Assembly (NCBI GenBank): GCA_918026815.1
Contig: CAKJVC010000068.1
Coordinates: 372,001 to 436,000, forward strand
Source of the DNA: Chalara sp. BL73
Lineage: Eukaryota > Ascomycota > Leotiomycetes > Helotiales
Direction: 5' to 3'
DNA length: 64,000 nt
The notes below the pieces were generated by a model that was not told the origin of the DNA, did no database searches, and saw only the letters and a list, made by a program, of their open reading frames with translations. The position numbers and the translations under genes are program-made. Shown piece after piece: positions 22,480 to 32,670 of this stretch. Every line of letters starts with the position of its first letter. Within the stretch, counting starts at the first letter, position 1.

Positions 22480-23400
22480 CAGGACAGAAGGCAAAAGAAG
22501 AAGTGGTTATTCCGGACACTACCGCTACTAACAAGAACGGAAATATCGAGCTTCTCGACGTCGAATTTACTAAAGTCGAAGTCTCGGAAACTTTAAAAGT
22601 CTTTCTGCTAAATAAGTACTACGAAAACAGAAAAGATTTTAAGACTTTTTTTTTACAAATAGAAATTTATTAGAAGTTTAATAATAACAAGTTTCTTTAT
22701 AAAAAAGCTTACTGTTTGTTCGCTGCTTTTTACTTTAGAAAAAACGCGGCTAAGTAGGTTATGCTGTTTTTAAAAGACTATTTCCAGTATAACGAAAACA
22801 TCGACAAATGTATAGCAGCTACTAAAATAGCGTTGGAAAAATAGTCGGGATTCAAAAAAGCAATTAAAGCCGTATTCGAAAACATAAATGAAAAAAAGAC
22901 CGCTAAACGACATTTGTATAGCTTACAACAAACAAGAACGACTATTGCTTACGCTACAGAATTCAGGAAACACGCTGCTTAAACCGGCTAGGACGCTTAA
23001 GCTCTGATTAACTATTATATAAAAAGGCTTAAAGTCTACGTTTAAGCTGAACTCGCCCGAATAAACAACTTTACGAACATAGAATTATTAATCGAGATGT
23101 TCGTGTTAATAAACAACAAAATCAGTAATTTTCACAGAAATCAGAAATCTATAAAAAAACGCCGATACTACAAAAACGAAAAAAGAAAGCGTGACTTAAA
23201 AAAAGAGCTAAACTGTTAGCCGGAGCTTATAAAGCTAAACGCTACGAGAAAAAAAAAGTTTATATCTAAGAAAAAAATACAGTACAGAAAAGAAAACAAA
23301 CTGTGCTACACTTGCAGCAAGAAAAGGCATATAGCTTTATTTTACAAAAAGAACGGCAGTAAAAAACAGGCTAATACTACTTAAGTTAAAGAAGTTTGCG
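22480..23400 (+). pseudogene. Gypsy gag remains
   Basis: Plus-strand reading gives VFLLNKYYENRKDFKTFFLQ and later INNFTNIELLIEMF, the helical pattern of fungal Gypsy capsid proteins. It then gives CYTCSKKRHIALFYKK at about 23310, a zinc knuckle whose last Cys has become Tyr (TGT/TGC to TAT/TAC is a G-to-A change). TAG/TAA stops interrupt it at positions where CAG/CAA or TGG would be expected. Confidence 0.75.
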
Positions 23401-24799
23401 TAAAAAAACGTGTAAAAAAGTATAAAGCACGAAAGATTTTTTATGAATTTTTTAAAAAGAAACTCGAAAACATAGAAATAGCAACACAACTTTCGGAGCT
23501 CGGCTTTTTTGCTTTAAGAACTATAAGCCCGGCGCTAGCGCTAAAGCTACATTCAGAAGTTAGTAAAAAATAAGAGTTGGCTTTGTTCGAAAAAAAAGCT
23601 AGAGCATAGTTCTTTCTGACAGATATAAAAAAGCTCGACTATTAAGAAAAACCGCAGAAAAGAAATATAAACACAGAACTTTTCGGCATAAAAGCCGAAG
23701 TTATATACGAAAACGAACGTTGTGTAGCGTTTCAATTAGCAAATAAAAGAACTATCGAAAAATATGCAGCCAAAAAAAAACTTTCGAGACTAGAACAGCA
23801 CTTAGAAAAAAGTAATACTTAGGAAATAATAGTTAAACAAAAAAAGCGCCGCTTTTAGTGTAAAATAACTAAAAACCCTGACTATAAAATGTTCGCAAAA
23901 AATAAAAAACGAGAACTTAGTTACCTAGAAAAAAATAAACTTTACAAGCTAATAAAAAAAAGGCCCGATTACAGGATATAGTTAAACGTTATATACAGCA
24001 ACGTTATTCGCGAACAAAAACTAAAACAAGCGGCAGCTATGTTAAGACTGCACCAGTTTAAGAAAAAAGTAAAACTTAAAAGCAAAAGCACTAAAGTCAT
24101 AATTAACACTAAAGCAATAAGTACATATATTAACACGGAGTATATCTAAAAAAAAGCTATTAGAACTACATACAAAAAAAGACTGTATTAAATAACAGCG
24201 ATAAATAAAAAAAACGTTGGCACAAATAAATAAGTCAAGAAAAAAACTTTGCTTATAAAAATAGTTATGTTAAAAAAGCACACCGAAAAAATAGTATTAA
24301 ACGTTATGCTAATCGGAAAGCATAACGTTATTTTCGGGACTTTTTAAATTAGAAAGCACAACTTAAATATAGACTAAACGGACGACAGTATCCAGTTTAA
24401 CAAATGCACTTGTGTAAAAAGTAACTTACAGAATACGCATAACGAGAAAAAGGCTAACGCTGCTTTTTTTAAGCCGGAACTCCGAGAACTTAGGAATTCG
24501 GTGCAGCGAAACGCAAAAAACGCATTCGACTAAATACTTGCACTATATAAAGAATTTTTACAGCTGTTTAAAAACTTATAAGATATACGTATTCTGCTAA
24601 AACATTAGCTATAAAATCATAAAATTAATCTGAAAAAAAAAAAAAAGCTACTTTTTGAAAAACTGAAGTTACACAATTCACAAACTTTAAAAACGCTTAA
24701 AAAATATATAAAAAAATCAGCAAAGAAAGAATAAATTAAGAAATCCAAATTACTAGCAGCATCGAATATGCTACTAGCACGCAAAAAAAAAAAGAACAA

Positions 24800-26060
24800 A
24801 AAAGACTTTAAAAGAAAACTTTGCGTAGACTATTGTAGTTTAAACAACGTTACGATAAAAGATGTATATTTTGTGCTTAGCGGCCAGTATCTGCGAAACA
24901 GTTTAGCTAAAGCAAAAATATTTACTAAGCTTAATTAAAAAAGTTCGTTCGCTTTAATACGAATTAAGAAAAGCTATAAATAAAAAACAGCTTTTATACT
25001 ATTTTCGGGGCTATAAAAATATACGGTTATGCTTTTCGGCTTAACTAATACTTTTGCAATTTGCTAAAAGCAAAACGAGAATATTTTAAAGGAATTCTTA
25101 TAAAAAACAGTCGTATGCTACTTCGACGACATTTTGATTTACTCGGAAAAACCGGAAAAACACGAAAAACACGTAAAACAAGTTATGCGAAAATTCGCGC
25201 AGGTAGACTTTCGCTTAAAGTTGTTAAAGTGCAGATTTAGTGTTACTAAAGTAAATTTTTTGAGATATATTGTCGAAGCAGAGTATTTCGCTATAAATCC
25301 TATTAAAATCAGAGATATCCAAAAATAAAAGTTACTACGCAACGTTAAAAACGTGCAATTATTCTTGGAGTTCGCTAATTTCTGCCGACAATTCATTAAA
25401 GAATATTCAGGGTTAGCTTACTTTTTGACATAACTAACTAAGAAAAACGTATTTTTCGAGTAGAAAATAAATTAAAAAACAGCTTTTAAAAAAATCAAAA
25501 ACAAATTCGCCAAAGAACTAATTTTTCAACACTATAACAAAAATAAAAGAAGTATAGTCGAAACTAATGCTTTAAATACAACAATAAAAACGGTTTACTT
25601 CTAAAAAAACGACAACAACAAGTTACATTTCGTCGTTTACTTTTTAAAAACAATGTTGTTAGCAAAACAAAACTACAACATTTATAAAAAAGAACTGTTT
25701 GCAATTGTAAAAGCATTAAAGCACTAGCGTATTTACTTACAAAAAGCAAAATTCACAATTACTATTTACACCGACTATATAAATTTTCGAACTTTTACTA
25801 CTACTAAAGTCTTAAACAATCGAAAGTTAGCTAAATAAACTAAGGAATTAGCAAAATTCGACTTGGTTATTAAGCACGTCAGCAGAACAAACAACGCGAA
25901 AGCTAACGCGCTCAGCAGAAAACTAAAGTACGAAAACTTCAAAATATACCAAGAAACAGCTTTGTTCAGAAAGCTCGAAAATAGAAACTTTGTTTTAAAT
26001 ATAAAAAAGATTGCAGCAACAGTAAAACATAACTTTACCGAGTTATAGTTAATACGCTTC
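24800..26060 (+). pseudogene. Gypsy reverse transcriptase and RNase H remains
   Basis: From about 25110 the plus strand reads CYFDDILIYSEKPEKHEKHV, the reverse-transcriptase active site (Y-x-D-D). It continues with KLLKCRFSVTKVNFL and FANFCRQFIKEYSGLA (connection), the RNase H part around YNIYKKELFAIVKALKH and FTITIYTDYINF, and the tail KHVSRTNNAKANALSRK. All are Ty3/Gypsy hallmarks in the right order. TAA/TAG codons break the frame repeatedly; the longest intact piece is 25134-25328. Confidence 0.92.
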
Positions 26061-26159
26061 AAAAACGGCGCTAAACGAAACTTAAGCGTACAACGAATAC
26101 TAGAAAAAACTTTCGAAAAGAATAAAGAAAATAACGGGATTTTTTAACAAAAAAAAACA

Positions 26160-27368
26160 AAAAAGCTGTATATACTTAAAAAAATTAAAAAAAGCTTCGT
26201 TAAGAAACAATATAGCTTTTTTGCACACGGACACTAAAAAATCAAAAAAACGTATAAAAAAATTGCGAAAACTTTTTAGTGTCCAAAACTAAGAACTATA
26301 GTAAAAACGGTGGTCAGTAGTTGTAATACTTGTATTAAGAACAAAGTTTTACGCCGAGCTTTTTATAGGCAAATACAAACAATTCCGATACTACTTACAT
26401 TATAGAAATTAATATTTTAGGACTTCGTTGTTAAGTTTTCAAAATCTAAAGATTTAGTAACAAAAGTAGAATACGATTTCATTCTGGTTGTAGTAAAAAG
26501 ACTAACGAAATATATGATACTCATTTTATACTGCGAATCAAGTACGGCAAAAAACTTTGCACATACTTTCTTTAAAGAAGTAATTGCTTCGTATAAGCTA
26601 CCAAAAGAAATTATATCGAACAAAAACAAACTTTTTACATCTAAGTTCTGAACAAGCTTTATAGCGCAGTTGAGCGCTAAAAAAAAGCTATTTACGTTTT
26701 TTTACTCGCAAACAAATAGCTAAACAAAAAAAATGAACTAAATAGTAAAAACATACTTAAAATGCTACATTAACTACAAGCAAAACAATTGGGTTTAACT
26801 ATTGCCGCTTGCACAATTCGTATACAATAGTTCGACTACAGAAACAACACTAGTTTTACTATTTTTCGCTAACTACAGCTACGAACCAGTAGTATACAAA
26901 AAACCAGGAATTACGAATATCGACAATAAATATGCTTGAATTCAAGTTTAAAACATTAAAGACTTGCACAAAAAACTAGCAGAAAACCTGCAGTTTGTAG
27001 CAGAAAGAAACGCTTATTACTATAACAAGAAACGTAGTCAGAAGCTTATTTTTGAAAAAAGAAAAAAAGTTTACTTATTTAAAAAAAATATTAATACTAA
27101 AAAACTAAGCGACAAACTAGACTACAAAAAATTGGGACTATACAAAATCAAAAAAGTCAAAAGACTTTTGAACTATAAATTAGATTTGCTTAAAAACATG
27201 AACATTTACTTAATATTCTACGTATTTTTGCTCGAAAAAGCACTACCGAGCGTTTTACTAGCACTAAAAACCGAAATTTTTTTAGTTAACTTAAACGCCG
27301 AGTATAAAGTAAAACAAATCCTAAACTGCAAATACGTCAAAACGCAAGTCAAATACTTCGTTAAATAA
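26160..27368 (+). pseudogene. Gypsy integrase remains
   Basis: Plus-strand reading gives a zinc-binding His-His...CNTCIKNK at about 26220-26345. The catalytic core follows, with VKRLTKYMILI at about 26490, FFKEVIASYKLPKEIISNKNKLFTSKF and NYKQNNWV*LLPLAQFVYN. The C-terminal part is open from 26964 to 27368. The core Asp residues are partly replaced by Asn or lost, again G-to-A. Confidence 0.88.
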
Positions 27369-27429
27369 AAGGACTATTTACACTCAAAAAACACATAAAA
27401 ACCTAAAAGCAACTTTAATTACTTTAAAT

Positions 27430-28063
27430 TGTTAGCAAAGTTTTATCAACAAAATCTTGATTTGCCTAAAAAGAGTTTAAAAAACTAAAGAATCCCGCCA
27501 AAAGATCGTTATAGGATTCGCTAGCGGCAAAAGCGACGTTAGCAGCGGCAGCTTGCTTTTGCATTTCGTTTTCTTTTGTTTTAGCTTTTTTTTTTTTTTT
27601 TTTTTTCGGCAGTATTCAGCTTTTCTAAATAGCGAAGACTACGACGAGCTATCTTTTTTTGACGACTTTTAATAAATGCTTTTTGTTTTTTAAAACGGGC
27701 TATTTTGGCTATAGCTTTTTGGGCCTAGGCCGAGGCTTTTTCTTTTTCGTTATCCAGCCGTTCTAACTAGCGATCGAAAAACATTTAATCAGCTAAGCGC
27801 GGGACTTCGGAGTTCTAGCGCTCGGACAAAAGAACGTCCGTGTCGCAAGGACACTTTGCTCGTATACATTTAAAACACTTCGCTAAACGCTTTTTCTTTG
27901 GATCAGCAACGCATTTCAAATCTTTTTTTTTACACCGAGTACATAAAAACATTTCTTTGCCGACAGACTCGATAAAATCAGCCAATTCAAATTTTTTACG
28001 AATTTTCTTTTCGGACAAACTTTTACTACGATCTTTAATTCTGCTCGTGCGCTGAAGTAGCAT
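27430..28063 (-). pseudogene. Antisense zinc-finger/coiled-coil ORF at the Gypsy 3' end
   Basis: Opposite in strand to gag-pol and just inside the 3' LTR. From an ATG at 28063 the minus strand encodes a Cys-rich motif, CTRCKKKDLKCVADPKKKR followed by CFKCIRAKCPCD, then after stops at 27815 and beyond a long charged coiled coil (AIAKIARFKKQKAFIKS, ARRSSRYLEKLN) with a Lys-rich run. Similar Cys-rich plus coiled-coil proteins are widespread as repeated hypothetical proteins in ascomycete genomes. I believe they travel with LTR elements, as an accessory antisense gene. The frame is interrupted by TAG and TAA codons typical of RIP. Function unknown. Confidence 0.6.
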
Positions 28064-28152
28064 AGTGAAAAAAAAAAAAAGCTATGCTTTTCGCGCGAGA
28101 TTTCTTTACTTGTATTTAAGCGTGAAAACATGCTAAAGCGGAAAAAGAATAG

Positions 28153-28607
28153 TATCACGAACCGAATCCTGGGACCTGCTAAAGCTTCAGAAAAAAAGCT
28201 CTAGGACGCTCTGGCGTTCCAGGACTAATAAGGATCCTAGAAATGTGAGTCCCAGAATCAGCTAGTGTCTTAGGACTTTAAGTGGGTAAAAAAGCAGACG
28301 GCTTATTGATTCCTGGAAACCGCGACCGTGTCACGTAATAAAGTCTGGAAAAGTCTTGGGAGTTTATGTAGACTTCAAGGACTTCAAAAGACTCCAGCTC
28401 AGCCATAGCATATAAGTAGTCGTAGTTTTATAGCTTAGGAGCTTCGTGCTCAAAACTTACTTTATAGTTTAGCAATATAGTTTTTGTTATACTTGTAACG
28501 TCTCACTTCTCAGTGAGAAGCAGTGTCTAGTCTATTTCATATATACTATACCAACCAACGAGCCCCAAGCCCAGCTACCTCGGCCTAAGGCTACCCCGTA
28601 CGTTACA
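28153..28607 (+). repeat. Gypsy 3' LTR
   Basis: 455 bp, aligned without gaps to the 5' LTR. Differences are transitions. Followed by the target-site copy TAAAC at 28608-28612. Confidence 0.95.
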
Positions 28608-28612
28608 TAAAC

Positions 28613-30540
28613 ATGTTCAACAAAGTACTATTTTAACGTTACAAATTAAAGCGACTGTTAAAACTAACTTAAAGTTACTTTAAAATAAACTATTAAACCC
28701 GGAGCTTTTTTAATTTTTTAATTTCGGCTTAAAAAATCAAGCCGAATTTAGCCGTAAAAAATACTTTTTACAAAAACGCAACAAAAACTAAACTGTCGAA
28801 AGCAATAACGAAAAGCTTGCAAAAAAGATTTTTAAAACTATACTAATACTTGTAACAAACGATTTTTTCGTTAATTTTTTTTTAATCGAAACAAACAAGT
28901 CAGCAATAGCTAATACTGTTGTCGGCGAAATTTCTATTTTTACAATTTATAAACAAGCTGTAAATAATTCTAATTACGACTTGTAATAGCGAAAAGTTAT
29001 AAATATAAAACTTGCTTTTTTCGCTGCTAACAAAACTTAAAAAAAAAAACTTAAACTAAAAAACTGCAACGAAGTTTTTACTAAGTAAATTTTTACAGTT
29101 AAAACAATTTCGAAAAAATCAATAAAACGTTTTAAAGCTAAACTAGTTGTTCGAAGTTTTTTACAGGTTTACGAACAAAACTATTTCGAAACTTTTGCGC
29201 TAACAGTCCGAATAAATACATTACGGATTTTGCTAGCTATAATCGCAGCTGAAAATTTAAAGTGTTATTACTTCGATATTAAAAACGCGTTTACCGAATT
29301 CGCTTTTTAAAAAAGAATTTATTTAACAAAACTTAACAGTGTAATAGTTTGCGATAAGTATATTTTACGAGTTTTACGAAGCTTTTACAAACTGAAACAA
29401 ACCGCAAAAAATTAAAACTTGCTTTATAAATCTTATTTGTTTACAAAAAGTTTTGTTTAAAGTTTAGCAGACTTATACTTGTTTACGCACGCGCAGCTCG
29501 GCTTAATTTTACTTGTTTACGTCGACGATATAGTACTTGCAGTGTTTAAAACAACTAACGTCGAGTAGTTTAACAATTACTTTTTTTCGCGATTTACAGC
29601 TAAAAACCTAAAAAAAATTAAAAAAATTTTAAATATACAAATTACTTAAAACCGGAAAACAAAAAAACTATAAATCGATTAAAAGCAGTATTTAAACGCT
29701 GTTTTAAACCGTTACGAGTTTATACACGGCACTTATAAAAAAAAGCTTACTTTTATTAAAAACTACGACAATTTGCAGTTTGCAAAACTTAATAACTAAC
29801 GAATTAACGTTAACGAATACTAACGAGTTATAAGCAGCTTAATATATAGTATAGTTTATATTTACTTAAACAAAACTTTTAGTTTCAAAAAGCTTAGCTA
29901 GTTTATAAAGAATTTCGCAAACTACTACAGTAACGCGTTTAAAAAATTTATGCGATATTTACGAATTACTGTAATACAAAAAGTGCGATACGAACTAAAA
30001 AAAAACCGCAATTTAGTACTTTATTTAAACGCCGACTAAGCAAAAAACAAAACAAACCGTAAAAACATTTTAAACAACGTTGCTATACTTTACAAAAAGC
30101 TCGTTTTTTAAAAAAGTATAAAACAAACTTCGGTAACGGCATTTAGCACGAAATTAAAATACGTTGCAATAGCTATATGCGCTAAAACGAGCTAATAGCT
30201 AACACAGATTTTTCGTGATATAAAACACGCAAAGTATATCGAAAAACTTTCGCGAACCGTAAAAATCCGCGAAAACAATTAAAAAGCGCTAGCTTTAGTT
30301 AAAAACTTTTATTTGCACGAACGTTCGAAACATATCGATATTTGCTATTACTATATTCGTGACTTAGCCGAAAAAAAACGAATACAAGTAACGTACGTGC
30401 TTACAAAGTTTATGCCCGCAAACGAACTAACGAAGCTTTTTAAATGTGTTACGTTCGAAAAGTACTGCTACTTATTAGAACTAGTAAAAAAACGAAAACG
30501 GCTTTTTGCTCAAAGAAAAAACGCTAAAGTCAAATAAAAG
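28613..30540 (+). pseudogene. Copia reverse transcriptase and RNase H remains
   Basis: Plus-strand reading gives YFDIKNAFTEFAF at about 29270 (Copia has D-x-x-x-A-F), LRSFYKLKQ at about 29370, LILLVYVDDIVLAVF at about 29510 (the YVDD active site) and SSLIYSIVYIYL at about 29840. The open stretch 30313-30537 carries RSKHIDICYYYIRDL and YVLTKFMPANELTKLF, the C-terminal RNase H signature of Copia (K-H-I-D-I...F-I-R...T...D-x-L-T-K). Many stops. Confidence 0.92.
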
Positions 30541-30615
30541 CAAAAAAAACAAAAAAACAGTAAAAGAATAATAAAAACTAAACATATGCTTTATTACAAG
30601 TGTGCTAAGTAAAAG

Positions 30616-30842
30616 TGTTAAAAATTAGTAGTGTAGCTTACCCGTAAAGCATAAGCTATACTTTATGTAATAGTTTAGTCATCAGTAAAAGGGTCGCACC
30701 CCTTTTACTGAGCATTTTTGTAGAGCTCCTCAATTAATCAATTAATTCTCCCTGAACCACTGCAATTCGGCAGACCTTGCGTACAGCACAAGCTTCCCTT
30801 CCCCAAGTTGACTGTGGTCAACTTAGCATACTTATTTCAATA
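30616..30842 (+). repeat. Copia 3' LTR
   Basis: 227 bp, direct copy of 18552-18778, followed by CTTGA (30843-30847), which also precedes the 5' LTR. Confidence 0.93.
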
Positions 30843-30847
30843 CTTGA

Positions 30848-31880
30848 CATATATAAGCTTTTAAATGCTTATTTTCAAGTTTAGCTATTCGTAATAAGTA
30901 AGACTTTAGCTTAAAGCTATTACTTATATAATGTCTATTAAATAATTAATAAATCTTTTAAATATAATTAAATAATAAGTTGTAAAAAAAAACTTACATA
31001 GTAATACTTAAATAAGCATTTTGATTAGATGCTGTTTAAGCATTTAAAGTAAAGCTAAAAAAGCTTTTGTTTTCTTTATGTTTAATAAGCTTATTTTTAA
31101 AGTTATTAAAAAAGCTTAAATATAAAGATTTTAATTCTTTTGTAATTATATTTCTATTAATAATAGGAATATTTTTATTAAATATTAGTATTTTTTTAAA
31201 ACTTATAAGTAATTTAAAAAGATATTGCTTACTTTTTACAGTATTCTAATAGCTCTTTAAAAGATATATTAGAACATATATTAAAAGCTAAATTATTAGA
31301 TAATAAAAAGTTTAAAACTTTAGTTTTAAATTCTTTATTATCAAAAGAATTAATAGCTTTTTTTTTAGCTTTATTAGTTGCAAATAAGTCGGTTATATTA
31401 GCTTGTTTAATAAGTGCTAGCTCTTCGTTTGAACTAGTACTTGCTTAAAAACTTATAATATAAATAAGTTAGTATAAATTATGTTTAATTTATTAAAAAT
31501 GAAAAAAACTTACTATTAAAGTCTTTTTTTATAATTTTTAAAGAAACTAGCTTATGATTCCGCTTATAGTGTGTAATATAGTTACTAGTTTGATGAAAAA
31601 CATTTTGTTTTAAAAATTTCTTACTATTTTTTAATAATTAGTTATTAATTTCTTTTATAATATAATATAAAATAAAATAAAAAACTTACTTGCACTTTTT
31701 TTAAGTATATATAACAGTAACTGTTCGAGGCTTATTTTTATTTTTTTAAAGTTCGTTTAAAGTTTTAATAAAATAGCTTCTTTTAAAAATAGTAAGTTGA
31801 TTTTCAGAAAGCTGAAAATCAGGACTATTTTGTAACTGATTTGTTCGTGCAGAAGTAATATAAAACATTTTTAAATGAAT
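30848..31880 (-). pseudogene. hAT transposase, N-terminal remains
   Basis: Continues the minus-strand transposase on the other side of the Copia insertion. An ATG near 31870 begins MFYITSARTNQLQNSPDFQL. Further on, TSNYITHYKRNHKL at about 31600 resembles the last His residues of a BED zinc finger (Leu-x2-His-x4-His). The identification depends on the clear C-terminal half; this half alone would not be diagnostic. Confidence 0.6.
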
Positions 31881-32392
31881 ATATATATAGTTTATATATA
31901 TAAGTGTTAAGTATAAAAAAATAAAAGTATATAGTTTTGTTATAAGTTATACTTTAAAATAGTAGTAGTAGAATTTTTAATAGAAAATCAAAGTAATATA
32001 TAGTTTTTTTTTTTTTTCTAGTAGATTCTATAAACTTTCTGATTTCTAATAAATAATAGAAATATAATATTAGTAATCAATAGTTTATAAGCAATAGTAG
32101 CTTCTAAAATAATCTAGTTTTATTATTATTAATTAAAGAAAATAATAAAAATAAGTAGTAATATTTAAATATTTCTGGAAAGTTCTAAAAGTATTAGTCA
32201 GCTTAGAAAACCTAAAAGCTTATTTATTGGCCTAAGTATACTCGCTTATTTACGCAAAGCTTAGTAATATACTAGTTAGTTAATTAATTTTTTCTTAATT
32301 AAATTAAATTAAATTAAATTATAAATTAATTAACCAAAAAAAAATTAAATTAAATTAAATTATATATAAATAATTTAATTTAATTTAATCAA

Positions 32393-32403
32393 ATGCAACA
32401 CTG
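32393..32403 (-). repeat. hAT right terminal inverted repeat
   Basis: Complement of CAGTGTTGCAT, followed by the target-site copy GCTAGTTT (32404-32411). It lies 268 bp before the ATG of the next gene. Confidence 0.9.
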
Positions 32404-32670
32404 GCTAGTTTAATTGGAGTTGATTTGAGTTGGTTCACAATACGGAATCCGGTATATGTTAGGCAGTGCTTGTTATTTTTCTTGGCGCCGTCCACTGTTG
32501 GGAACTGCCTCAGTTCCACCCCGCTAGCTAGGCATCAAAATTTTGAAGCACCCCTCCTGTTCAAATCTGTACCACAGAGAGCCCTCTTCACGCCTCTCTA
32601 CCACAAAATATATACGAAAATACCAAGACCACTGCACATTCAAATTCTAACATTGCTTCAGACAATCAGA

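Larger units (their letters stand above)
21954..28607 (+). mobile_element. Ty3/Gypsy LTR retrotransposon, RIP-decayed, innermost insertion
   Basis: Two 455-bp LTRs (21954-22408 and 28153-28607) flanked by the exact 5-bp duplication TAAAC (21949-21953 and 28608-28612). Total length is 6654 bp. Internal order on the plus strand: gag-like region, zinc-knuckle remnant, reverse transcriptase with YFDDILIYS, RNase H, then integrase. Reverse transcriptase before integrase is the Gypsy order. An antisense open region lies just before the 3' LTR. The 5' LTR begins TGTCACG, the 3' LTR TATCACG (G-to-A). Stops are frequent throughout. Youngest of the three nested insertions. Confidence 0.95.
18552..30842 (+). 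mobile_element. Ty1/Copia LTR retrotransposon, RIP-decayed, split by a Gypsy element
   Basis: Two direct 227-bp LTRs (18552-18778 and 30616-30842) flanked by the exact 5-bp duplication CTTGA (18547-18551 and 30843-30847). The interior is in two parts, 18779-21953 and 28608-30615; without the nested Gypsy insertion the element is about 5.63 kb, normal for Copia. The order integrase then reverse transcriptase/RNase H, read on the plus strand, fits Copia. Both LTRs begin TGTTGA and end TCAATA; an intact end would be TCAACA, the inverse of the start. All frames have many stops. It inserted into the hAT element, so it is younger than that and older than the Gypsy element. Confidence 0.93.
16649..32403 (-). 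mobile_element. hAT DNA transposon, RIP-decayed and split by nested insertions
   Basis: Outermost of three nested elements. The ends are inverted repeats beginning CAGTGTTGCAT (16649-16659, complement at 32393-32403). They are flanked by an exact 8-bp duplication GCTAGTTT (16641-16648 and 32404-32411), the length produced by hAT transposases. Inside both ends lie AT-rich subterminal repeats of TTAAA/AATTAA. Transposase remains lie on the minus strand on either side of the Copia insertion and include the hAT hallmarks described separately. Removing the 12,291-bp Copia insertion and its 5-bp duplication leaves about 3.46 kb, a normal hAT length. Stops are too frequent for activity. Confidence 0.92.

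Noticed and set aside
27815..28063. A Cys-rich minus-strand frame as a host zinc-finger gene
   Set aside because: It sits inside the LTR pair of the Gypsy element and is cut by stops shortly after, so it is treated as part of the element.
16649..32403. CRISPR arrays, prophage or operon-type features
   Set aside because: The window is eukaryotic; the repeats are LTRs, TIRs and AT-rich subterminal repeats, with no regular spacer pattern.
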